A stretch of DNA of 64,000 nucleotides from Flavobacterium circumlabens (GTDB lineage: Bacteria > Bacteroidota > Bacteroidia > Flavobacteriales > Flavobacteriaceae): the NCBI RefSeq assembly GCF_004345565.1, contig NZ_SLWA01000001.1:343892-407891 (forward strand), read 5' to 3'. Positions within the stretch are counted from its first letter, which is position 1. The number at the start of each line of letters is the position of its first letter. The notes under the pieces are model-generated. The model had not been told where the DNA came from and did no database searches. It worked only from the letters and a program-made list of their open reading frames with translations. This document shows positions 1 through 6,828 of this stretch, piece by piece. A program made the position numbers and the translations under genes.

Positions 1-621
1 AAACTATTTATTGATATGTTTGCGGAAAGTAAGCGATTTAATGTGAAATTTGAAATTGCAGAAAAAGTTTATGAAAATGATGATCCAACTAAAAAAGAAG
101 TAAACGCAAATACTTCCAAAATAGCTGGCACAGATAATTATATAATAAAAATAAATAAGAAAATTTTCAACAAAGGGACAGATTTCAGTCAAATCAGAAT
201 TAAAAATGCTAAAACCATTTTGCACGAATGCATTCATGCGTTTCTTTTTGTCAAATCTAAAAATTCTACAATCGGTATGGATATTGAAACGGTTATAGAT
301 AAAATTTACCCAACAACCGATGAGCAACATAATTTCATGGCGGAAAAAATGATACCCACAATGCAAAAGATACTTTCACAAATAAGAGATTTAGTTACGA
401 CAACAGCCGGCAGAAATGTTTTAGATACACAAATTACAATGCATCCTACTCAAACTCCTTTGACATCAACCCCATGGATTTGGAGTGAATATTATAAATT
501 TTTAAGTCTAAAAGGATTAGAAAAAACAGTTTATTTCAAAAATAATTTCCCTACAGGATCAGATCAATGGAAATTATTAACAAAATATATTGAATACGGC
601 CATAATGAATTAGATAAATAA
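1..621 (+). CDS. Zinc-metallopeptidase-like domain, C-terminal part of a longer protein (partial)
   Basis: The frame is open from base 1, so the ATG at 16 is probably internal and the gene begins outside the window. Near residue 70 (counting from that ATG) is HECIHA, an HExxHA zinc-binding motif of the SprT-like type, followed about 35 residues later by EQHNFMAE, which could supply a third ligand. No signal peptide or membrane segment is visible in this part. HExxHA domains of this kind are common as C-terminal toxin domains of Rhs-type polymorphic toxins in Bacteroidota. The three small exported paralogues immediately downstream (10-bp gap) would suit immunity genes. The toxin role is inference; a stand-alone SprT-like hypothetical protein is the alternative. 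Confidence 0.6.
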   Translation, partial: KLFIDMFAESKRFNVKFEIAEKVYENDDPTKKEVNANTSKIAGTDNYIIKINKKIFNKGTDFSQIRIKNAKTILHECIHAFLFVKSKNSTIGMDIETVIDKIYPTTDEQHNFMAEKMIPTMQKILSQIRDLVTTTAGRNVLDTQITMHPTQTPLTSTPWIWSEYYKFLSLKGLEKTVYFKNNFPTGSDQWKLLTKYIEYGHNELDK

Positions 622-630
622 TAAATTAAT

Positions 631-1095
631 ATGAAAACTATAATTCTTTTATTTTTTGTTTCCACTTTTGCTTTTTGTCAGGATATTAATCACATAAAAA
701 CGCTTGATACGGTTTACGTGGCATTTACAAAAGGAAAAAATCAGGAAAAAAAAGTATATTCTGATAATTTCAGAGAATATACCTTGTCTTTAAATTCGAA
801 AAAAGAAAATCGAACTGAACAATTAATATTTAGTAAACCAGATCGTAAAAATTCAATGACAGAAAAAGGTTTTTTAAGAATTGATACGAGAATTGAAAAT
901 AAATCCTTTTTAAAAAAACATCAAAAAGATATAATTGATTTAGACTTTCTCAAAAATTTCACAGAAGAATATATTGTTTGCGAATTATTATCGCGATCAC
1001 AAACGTTCTATATCATTGATCTTACCGAAAAGAAAAAAAGGAAAGTTGTTTTATATAGTGTGTTTCTATTGAATTACTGTCCTATTGGGGAATGA
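631..1095 (+). CDS. Small exported protein, paralogue 1 of 3 (candidate immunity protein)
   Basis: 154 residues. The N-terminus is a clear signal peptide ending near FAFCQD, so the protein is probably periplasmic or, through the Cys, lipid-anchored. It shares a pattern with the next two genes: DTVYVAF near residue 27, SFLKKHQ near residue 92, a following DFL, and a C-terminal LL...FYIID block. I recognise no named family. It starts 10 bp after the metallopeptidase-like gene and so is probably co-transcribed with it. Rapidly diverging tandem copies behind a toxin-like domain are typical of immunity genes, but this is inference. It is the most divergent of the three copies, with a different C-terminal tail. 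Confidence 0.6.
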   Translation: MKTIILLFFVSTFAFCQDINHIKTLDTVYVAFTKGKNQEKKVYSDNFREYTLSLNSKKENRTEQLIFSKPDRKNSMTEKGFLRIDTRIENKSFLKKHQKDIIDLDFLKNFTEEYIVCELLSRSQTFYIIDLTEKKKRKVVLYSVFLLNYCPIGE

Positions 1096-1159
1096 TGACT
1101 TCCAATTGTTCAAAAAACTATACGTATTGGAGAAGTTAACTTAATAAAAATCATATGTC

Positions 1160-1600
1160 ATGAAAGCAATAATTACATTACTTATGATAAATATATCCGG
1201 AACGATTTATAGTCAGGATTATGATACTTTAAAAAAAGCAGATACTGTTTATATTTTTTTTAAGCAAAATCAGTACAAGCAAATATATATGCCTCAATCG
1301 AAGGGATATGGCGACTATATCTTTGTTTTTAATGAATATTACAAACATACCCATATAATGCTGTACCATAATCCGTATGTTGCTGAGGAGAAAAAAGAAA
1401 AAAAATCATTTCTAAAAAAACATAAAAGCATTTTGATTAATTACGATTTTCTAATTAACATGCTCAGTTATCAGGACGCTAAAAAATTGCTATTGAGCAA
1501 AAAAAAGATTTATCTCATAGATGATAATGATACTGGATGGTTTTCAATAAAGCTTAAAGAAGTTAAGGTAAATGACTATAATATTAATCCTATTGAATAA
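1160..1600 (+). CDS. Small exported protein, paralogue 2 of 3 (candidate immunity protein)
   Basis: 146 residues, with a signal peptide ending near TIYSQD. The family pattern is DTVYIFF near residue 28, SFLKKHKS near residue 83, NYDFL shortly after, and KKLLLSKKKIYLIDD near residue 110. It is closer to paralogue 3 than to paralogue 1. It lies in a same-strand run behind the metallopeptidase-like gene, with only 5 bp before the next copy. No catalytic motif and no known domain were recognised. Binding to and neutralising a toxin is a hypothesis from context only. Confidence 0.6.
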   Translation: MKAIITLLMINISGTIYSQDYDTLKKADTVYIFFKQNQYKQIYMPQSKGYGDYIFVFNEYYKHTHIMLYHNPYVAEEKKEKKSFLKKHKSILINYDFLINMLSYQDAKKLLLSKKKIYLIDDNDTGWFSIKLKEVKVNDYNINPIE

Positions 1601-1605
1601 GTAAA

Positions 1606-2112
1606 ATGCCAAATACTAAACCGATATCAGCCTTTACCTTTCAAAACAGCACTTTCTTCTATTTCGTTTTAAGTGTTTTATTCTGTCTGCCTTTTAAATC
1701 AAATGGACAGGACATTAAAAAGATAAAAGAATCAGATACCCTATATGTTTATTTCAAATACGATAATGGGAATCAAATGAAAGAGTCAAACAACATTGTA
1801 AACAGAGATAATTACAATTACTCTTTTGTTTTTGATGCTGACAACACAAAAATAAGACAGGATTTAACTCTGGTTAATCATTACAGAATTACTCCGGAAG
1901 TGAAGTTTGTCAAACACTCATTTCTGAGGAAAAGAAAAGACATTACGGTCAATTATAATTTTCTTAAAACATTAGGGTTTCGTGAAAGTGAAAAACTGCT
2001 TTTAGAAAAGAAGAAAATATACTTAATCGATTATGAATATCTTTCTCATCATAAAGTAAGAGTAGCAGAAGTAAAAATGGTTGACAGAAGCAGTCTGATA
2101 TCCATTGAATAA
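1606..2112 (+). CDS. Small exported protein, paralogue 3 of 3 (candidate immunity protein)
   Basis: 168 residues. The hydrophobic segment is preceded by about 15 extra residues and ends near KSNGQD, so the signal peptide is long or the true start is slightly further in. The family pattern is clear: DTLYVYF near residue 45, SFLRKRKD near residue 105, NYNFL, then EKLLLEKKKIYLIDYE near residue 130. It is last in the run; after it come about 390 bp without a gene that hold the repeat array and the leader of the XRE gene. Function unknown. Confidence 0.6.
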   Translation: MPNTKPISAFTFQNSTFFYFVLSVLFCLPFKSNGQDIKKIKESDTLYVYFKYDNGNQMKESNNIVNRDNYNYSFVFDADNTKIRQDLTLVNHYRITPEVKFVKHSFLRKRKDITVNYNFLKTLGFRESEKLLLEKKKIYLIDYEYLSHHKVRVAEVKMVDRSSLISIE

Positions 2113-2164
2113 TCAAATAATTCCCGTGACTAAACAAAAATCAAAATTAGTTTGTCACAGTTTC

Positions 2165-2330
2165 TGTTTCAAAATTTCTGTTGTAATTTTTTTGTTGTAA
2201 AAAAAATTACAACAATTTATTTACAACACTTTTGTTGTAAAATTTCTGTTGTAAAAAAAAATACAACAATTAGTTTACAACAGCCTTGTTGAAAAATAAA
2301 AATTACTATTAAACTTTCAACAACAATAAA
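2165..2330 (+). repeat. 54-bp tandem repeat array built from TGTTGTAA octamers every 14 bp
   Basis: Two good 54-bp units (2179-2232 and 2233-2286) each hold four octamers in the order TGTTGTAA, TGTTGTAA, TTACAACA, TTACAACA. Within a unit the octamers start 14 bp apart. A degenerate octamer precedes the array at 2165. A third, weaker unit begins at 2287 with TGTTGAAA and has its exact inverse TTTCAACA at 2315, the expected 28-bp offset. The array lies between the exported-paralogue run and the XRE regulator. It could be an operator array, a set of hairpins or a replication/partition-like site; I cannot tell which. Confidence 0.85.
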
Positions 2331-2372
2331 ACACAATACATACTACTTCATCAATTAATCCCTGAAAAATTG

Positions 2373-2380
2373 TATTTTTG
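2373..2380 (+). promoter_or_regulatory. Probable promoter -7 box for the XRE gene
   Basis: TATTTTTG matches the Bacteroidota TAnnTTTG box. Transcription from here would give a leader of about 115 nt before the ATG at 2502. A second match, TATCTTTG at 2490-2497, touches the start codon and would give an almost leaderless mRNA; which one is used is not clear. No convincing TTG at the -33 position was found for either. Confidence 0.45.
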
Positions 2381-2383
2381 CCT

Positions 2384-2438
2384 GGTGCACCGTAAGTAAT
2401 CGTTTTACCCCCAAAACGAACCAGAAAGGGTAACTTAC
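2384..2438 (+). promoter_or_regulatory. Structured leader ahead of the XRE gene, possible pseudoknot
   Basis: An 8-bp palindrome GGTGCACC (2384-2391) lies just after the -7 box and could be an operator. Next comes GTAAGT (2392-2397), pairing with ACTTAC (2433-2438). Inside it is a hairpin CGTTTT/AAAACG (2401-2418) whose loop ACCC (2407-2410) can pair with GGGT (2428-2431). The nesting resembles an H-type pseudoknot. It matches no riboswitch I can name. Confidence 0.35.
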
Positions 2439-2501
2439 AAAAGCAAAACTGTTTTTTACCAAAATCTGTTTTTTTTAAAGCAATATAAATATCTTTGAAT
2501 T

Positions 2502-2924
2502 ATGAGCACAGCAATAAAACCAAATCATATAGGCAGAAAAATCAGCCGTATTCGTGAACTGAAAGACATGAAACAGGAAGCCCTCGCACAAGCTTTGGGA
2601 ACTTCCCAACAAACGGTATCTTCCATAGAAAATAGTGAGACCATAGACGAAGAAAGACTTATCGAAGTAGCAAAAGCACTTGGTGTAAGTGTGGAAGCCA
2701 TAAAAAACTTTACAGAAGAAAATATGATTAGCTATTTCAATAATTTTTACGACAATAGTACCAGCAATGGTATGAATGGAATATTCAATCCTAGTCATTG
2801 TTCATTCAACCCGCTAGACAAAATGATGGAAATGGTAGATGAAAACAGAAAGCTGTACGAACGTTTGGTTCAGTCTGAAAAAGATAAAATTGAATATTTA
2901 GAAAAACTGCTCAAAGGAAAATAA
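2502..2924 (+). CDS. XRE-family helix-turn-helix transcriptional regulator
   Basis: 140 residues. Residues about 10-65 form a Cro/C1-type helix-turn-helix (core QALGTSQQTVSSIEN) with the usual five-helix spacing. The middle is Asn/Ser-rich and the C-terminus (about 105-140, ENRKLYERLV to EKLLKGK) is strongly charged with heptad-like spacing, a likely coiled coil for oligomerisation. It is monocistronic, with its own promoter and terminator. The unusual repeat array and the palindrome upstream are obvious candidates for its binding sites, though this is inference. DNA-binding regulator is secure; the target genes are unknown. Confidence 0.85.
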   Translation: MSTAIKPNHIGRKISRIRELKDMKQEALAQALGTSQQTVSSIENSETIDEERLIEVAKALGVSVEAIKNFTEENMISYFNNFYDNSTSNGMNGIFNPSHCSFNPLDKMMEMVDENRKLYERLVQSEKDKIEYLEKLLKGK

Positions 2925-2952
2925 GGTTTTTCGAAACCTGTTCCTTTTCATA

Positions 2953-2988
2953 AAAAAATCCCGTGGAAAATTTTTCACGGGATTTTTT
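2953..2988 (+). terminator. Rho-independent terminator after the XRE gene
   Basis: The stem CCCGTG/CACGGG is extended by flanking A/T pairs and has a GAAAATTTTT loop and a T-run. The A-run on the other side means it may also serve the minus-strand oxygenase gene that ends at 3029. Confidence 0.85.
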
Positions 2989-3028
2989 CAGTTTTGTCTT
3001 TTGAGAAGATGATACTTTTTAAGAGTAA

Positions 3029-3913
3029 CTATTTTTTAGGCCTGCCCCTTTTTAATTCTTTTTCGGCTATGGTAAAGGCTAATTTTTCACGCCATAGCGC
3101 ATAACGTTCCCTAAAAACTATTTTTATAGCACTATCTACCGCGCCATGCAGGAACAGACTCCAGACACTGGCCATTTTGCGGGTTATCGAGCTGTCCCAT
3201 GCGCGAAGACTCAGCGAAAAAGAGCCATCAATATACCGCATCCAGTGCCACATTCCGGTAGGCATGAACAAGGTATCTCCGTGTTCCAGGAAAACTTCAT
3301 ACCCTTCGACGCCTTTCAGCGCGGGAAATTTTTCGAAGTCCGGATTGGAAACGTCATAATCCTCTAAAGCGTAGGTTGTATTGGGCACACAGTAAAGCCT
3401 TTTTTTCCATTTGTAGTCAAACAGGATAATGTGTTTTCTGCCTCCAAAATGCGTGTGGAAAAGATGAGGCAAATCGATGTCATAATGTAAAAATGTAATG
3501 GCCTGGGAGCCTCCAAAAAACATGGCAGGCATACTTTCTATAAAGCCTCCCATTAATTCTTTTGGAATTTTGACATCATTGACCAATTCGGGTTTGTGTT
3601 TAAAAAGATTGAAGAAAAAAATACGCAGCTGTGTTGGCTCTCTTTTTATCAGATCCAGATAATCACCGAATTTCATCGTGGCAATCGAGGCATTGATTAC
3701 TTTTTTGGGATCTGCTTTGGAGTTGTCCACTAGTTTGACTTCAATATCCCCTGCAATTTCCTTAAAATAATCCGTGGACCATTTTTCTCTTGCCGGCCAG
3801 TCTTTTGTCAATCCTTTTATAATTAAAGGCTTTTTTTTATCTAAATAGTTCTTCTTAAAATCTTGTCTGGAAATAGACTCAACAACATCGACAGGTTTTA
3901 GTATAAAGCTCAT
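3029..3913 (-). CDS. JmjC/cupin-8-like Fe(II)/2-oxoglutarate-dependent oxygenase
   Basis: 294 residues. The N-terminal part (KKPLIIKGLTKDWPA near residue 28) is the entry block of cupin-8/FIH-type proteins. The double-stranded beta-helix carries the iron triad: H and D in FLHYDID near residue 142, and the distal His in TGMWHWMRY near residue 219. These proteins usually hydroxylate residues of other proteins; the substrate here is unknown. It is monocistronic. A TAATTTTG-type -7 box on the minus strand (3951-3944) lies about 30 bp ahead of the ATG. The C-terminus is basic and ends RGRPKK. The fold call is good, the function open. Confidence 0.8.
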   Translation of the reverse strand: MSFILKPVDVVESISRQDFKKNYLDKKKPLIIKGLTKDWPAREKWSTDYFKEIAGDIEVKLVDNSKADPKKVINASIATMKFGDYLDLIKREPTQLRIFFFNLFKHKPELVNDVKIPKELMGGFIESMPAMFFGGSQAITFLHYDIDLPHLFHTHFGGRKHIILFDYKWKKRLYCVPNTTYALEDYDVSNPDFEKFPALKGVEGYEVFLEHGDTLFMPTGMWHWMRYIDGSFSLSLRAWDSSITRKMASVWSLFLHGAVDSAIKIVFRERYALWREKLAFTIAEKELKRGRPKK

Positions 3914-4101
3914 TTTTTTCCTTAATTTAAATTGTCAGTTTCCCAAAATTATCTAATTATTTCTCTCCTCTAACATTTGTAATAAAATAATACAAAAGAA
4001 AAATAGGCCGTTTTCCTGTACAAATACCAGTAACAGGATCTGACTTTATTGTCAAATTTCCCAGCCCTATATTTCAGGACCATACAATTTAATCAAAAAA
4101 A

Positions 4102-4121
4102 ACCGAAGAATGATCTTCGGT
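4102..4121 (-). terminator. Terminator downstream of the alcohol dehydrogenase gene
   Basis: ACCGAAGA-ATGA-TCTTCGGT forms an 8-bp stem with A/T runs on both sides, so it works in either orientation; here it serves the minus-strand gene ending at 4271. The rest of the 3914-4270 interval holds only the promoter of the oxygenase gene; no other structure was seen. Confidence 0.85.
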
Positions 4122-4270
4122 TTTTTAAATTTTAAATTTATTATTCAATAGGATACATTCTTTCGCTAAAAAATACATCGTTTCTCTTAAACTTCTTATT
4201 ACATTTCAAAAGAAACATAAAGTTTACCCAGCAAAAACCTCTGACCCTTTGCAACTCTGTCCCTTTGTAC

Positions 4271-5317
4271 CTACTTCAAAGAAGCCATATCAATCACAAA
4301 ACGATATTTCACATCGCTTTTGTTCATGCGCTCGTAAGCTTCATTAATGTACGCCATATCGATGATTTCAACATCTGAAGTAATATTGTGTTCGGCACAG
4401 TAATCTAACATTTCCTGCGTTTCTTTGATTCCGCCAATCAAACTTCCGATGATGCTTCTTCTTTTCATGATTAACGTAAAAACAGGAATTTCTGCAGGTG
4501 CAGGAGGTGCTCCCACGACAATCATCGTTCCGTTTGTTTTCAGTAAATTCAGATACGCATTATGATCGTGTTTCGCCGAAACGGTATTTAAAATAAAATC
4601 GAAGCTGCTCGCTAATGATTCCATAGTTTCCGGATTTGAAGTCAGGGCAAAATGATGTGCCCCTAATTTTTTAGCATCGGCTTCTTTAAACGGAGAATGG
4701 CTTAACATGGTCACTTCGGCACCAAATGAAACCGCAAATTTTACGGCCATATGTCCCAAACCACCTAAACCTAAAACGCCAACTTTATGCCCCTTGCCTA
4801 CTTTTAAATAACGCAGCGGTGAATAAGTAGTAATTCCGGCGCATAATAAAGGTGCCACTCCTTTTAAATCTAATTTTTCAGAAACGTGAAGGGTGTAATT
4901 TTCGTCGACAATAATACTGGTCGAATAGCCGCCTCTTGTCGGAATATCAGTTCCTCGTTCTACACTATTGTAAGTTTGCGTCATTCCTTCATCACAAAAC
5001 TGCTCCTCGCCTGCCTGACAGCTCGGACAGATTCTGCAGGAATCTACAAAACAGCCTATTCCGGCTAATTCCCCCACTTTAAATTTTGAAACTTCGCTAC
5101 CAACAGCAACAATTCGGCCCACAATTTCGTGTCCTGGAACTAAGGGGTAATTTACAGGTCCCCATTCCCCTTTTGCAGTATGAATATCGGAGTGGCAAAC
5201 ACCACTGTACAAGATTTCTATCTGAACCTGATGAGCACCAACTTCTTTTCTTTCAAACGTATAGGGTTTTAACGGATTTTCGGCATCAAATGCAGCATAA
5301 GCTTTTACTGGTATCAT
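4271..5317 (-). CDS. Zinc-dependent NAD(P) alcohol dehydrogenase (cinnamyl-alcohol dehydrogenase/YahK type)
   Basis: 348 residues, the normal length for the medium-chain family. The catalytic zinc site is seen in GVCHSDIH (about 36-43) and GHEIVGRI (about 63), and the structural zinc cysteines in CRICPSCQAGEEQFC (spacing 2-2-7). The Rossmann motif LGLGGLGHMAVK lies near residue 182. These enzymes reduce or oxidise aliphatic and aromatic aldehydes and alcohols in the cytoplasm, usually with NADP(H). It stands alone between a terminator and the MacB-like gene. Family assignment is firm; substrate not assigned. Confidence 0.9.
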   Translation of the reverse strand: MIPVKAYAAFDAENPLKPYTFERKEVGAHQVQIEILYSGVCHSDIHTAKGEWGPVNYPLVPGHEIVGRIVAVGSEVSKFKVGELAGIGCFVDSCRICPSCQAGEEQFCDEGMTQTYNSVERGTDIPTRGGYSTSIIVDENYTLHVSEKLDLKGVAPLLCAGITTYSPLRYLKVGKGHKVGVLGLGGLGHMAVKFAVSFGAEVTMLSHSPFKEADAKKLGAHHFALTSNPETMESLASSFDFILNTVSAKHDHNAYLNLLKTNGTMIVVGAPPAPAEIPVFTLIMKRRSIIGSLIGGIKETQEMLDYCAEHNITSDVEIIDMAYINEAYERMNKSDVKYRFVIDMASLK

Positions 5318-5415
5318 GTTATCGTATTTTAATTAAGCTATTAAAATTACAATAAATTCTCCATCAAAATAAAATTTGAAGGGGCAAAAAAGATGTTTTT
5401 TTGAGTATTTGAATT

Positions 5416-6663
5416 TTACATTCCGGTTCTGATGGCCTCAACCGGATCCAGATTTGCTGCTGAAATTGCCGGCAGAATTCCCGAAATCAATCCGATAAGC
5501 GCGGCTAAGCTTGTTCCTAAAACTATATTTCCGAAACTTAAAACGAATTCAAAATCTAATAATTTGGTCAATAAAAGGGAGATTCCCCAAACCATCAGCA
5601 AACCAATTATTCCTCCGATTACAGACAGAATAATGGCTTCAAACAAAAACTGGAATAATATAAATTTGTTTTTGGCTCCTAATGATTTCTGGATTCCGAT
5701 AAGATTCGTGCGTTCTTTTACCGAAACAAACATGATATTCGCAATTCCAAAACCGCCCACCAGCAGCGAAAATCCACTGATAATCCAGCCCACTACATTC
5801 ATCTGTCCTAAAATTCCATCAATAAAATCGGTAAACCCGGAAAGTACATTAATAAAAAAGTTGTCCATTTCTCCTGCTTTCATCCCACGGATCCCTCTTA
5901 TTTTTTGTGCTATTTCGGCTTTGTAAGCATCCATGTCAACGCCTTTAACCGGTTTCAAAACAATTACCGGGGTCATCGAATCGCTGTCGCCATACATTCG
6001 GCGTAAAAAATTGGCCGGTAAATACACTGAAGTATCATTACTGTCACCAAAAAAGCCTGCACCTTGTTTCGCTATCACTCCGATTACGGTAAAACGCTGT
6101 CCGTAAAGTCTAATATTTTTTCCAATAGGATCTATGGTGCCAAAAAGGCCGTCTGCAATTTCATATCCCAAAACAATAACGGCGGTTCCTGAATTCGATT
6201 CCGATTCGTTGTAGAATCGTCCTTTATCAAAACTTAACCCATCAATATCGACCATTTCAAAAGAAGACGGGACAATATTTACATCGGCAACGGTTTTAGA
6301 ATCGTATTTTAAACTTTCATGATTGACAAAAAGCTGATAACCGACTTGTTGTGTATTGTTGAGTGAGTTTTTTAAAGCAATGTATTCATCGTATTTCACA
6401 TTTGGGAACTGTTCTCTTTTCCATTGGGGAATTTCGGAAGGCCCAAAACAATACTTCATCAAATAAATCGTATTTTTATCTAAGCTGCTCAGATCTTTAG
6501 AAATTTTACGGTCTAAAGAATCAACCGCGGCGAGTACCGCAATAATCGAAAAAATACCAATTGTTACACCAAGCAATGACAATAATGTACGCAATTTATT
6601 ATTCCGTAAAGCATTTATGGCAAAGCTTAAACTTTCTTTCAGCAACCTTAGATAAACAATCAT
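5416..6663 (-). CDS. MacB/FtsX-type ABC transporter permease
   Basis: 415 residues. There is one N-terminal membrane helix (about 20-45, LRTLLSLLGVTIGIFSIIAV), a MacB-type periplasmic domain (about 50-270) and three C-terminal helices with the FtsX core (SVKERTNLIGIQKSLGAKN near residue 316; end DPVEAIRTGM). Such permeases pair with an ABC ATPase and drive export or mechanotransmission across the envelope. No ATPase or membrane-fusion gene is adjacent, so the partner must be elsewhere. The MacB-PCD architecture is clear, the cargo unknown. Confidence 0.88.
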   Translation of the reverse strand: MIVYLRLLKESLSFAINALRNNKLRTLLSLLGVTIGIFSIIAVLAAVDSLDRKISKDLSSLDKNTIYLMKYCFGPSEIPQWKREQFPNVKYDEYIALKNSLNNTQQVGYQLFVNHESLKYDSKTVADVNIVPSSFEMVDIDGLSFDKGRFYNESESNSGTAVIVLGYEIADGLFGTIDPIGKNIRLYGQRFTVIGVIAKQGAGFFGDSNDTSVYLPANFLRRMYGDSDSMTPVIVLKPVKGVDMDAYKAEIAQKIRGIRGMKAGEMDNFFINVLSGFTDFIDGILGQMNVVGWIISGFSLLVGGFGIANIMFVSVKERTNLIGIQKSLGAKNKFILFQFLFEAIILSVIGGIIGLLMVWGISLLLTKLLDFEFVLSFGNIVLGTSLAALIGLISGILPAISAANLDPVEAIRTGM

Positions 6664-6796
6664 ATTTTCGTATTTTTCAATAAAGTAAAATTCAATAATT
6701 TAAAATAAAAAACCTAACAAAACTTAACTTACTCATCAGTAGATTTTTTTACCATAATGTTACATTAATTTTCTTTAAAATAATATTTAAAAAAAC

Positions 6797-6804
6797 TACT
6801 TTTG
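6797..6804 (+). promoter_or_regulatory. purH promoter -7 box
   Basis: TACTTTTG matches TAnnTTTG, putting the transcription start near 6808, about 20 nt before the ATG at 6829. The box contains the TTG at 6802 that would otherwise look like an in-frame start codon, so that TTG cannot be on this transcript. Confidence 0.7.
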
Positions 6805-6828
6805 CAGTCTGAAAATCATAACTACACA

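Noticed and set aside
2165..2330. CRISPR array
   Set aside because: Units are back to back without unique spacers, the repeated words are 8 bp and alternate in orientation, and no cas gene is nearby.
5432..5926. 164-codon open frame on the plus strand
   Set aside because: It lies antisense inside the MacB-like permease gene, which has clear family motifs; the translated product is Pro/Ser/Ile-rich without any domain. Shadow frame.
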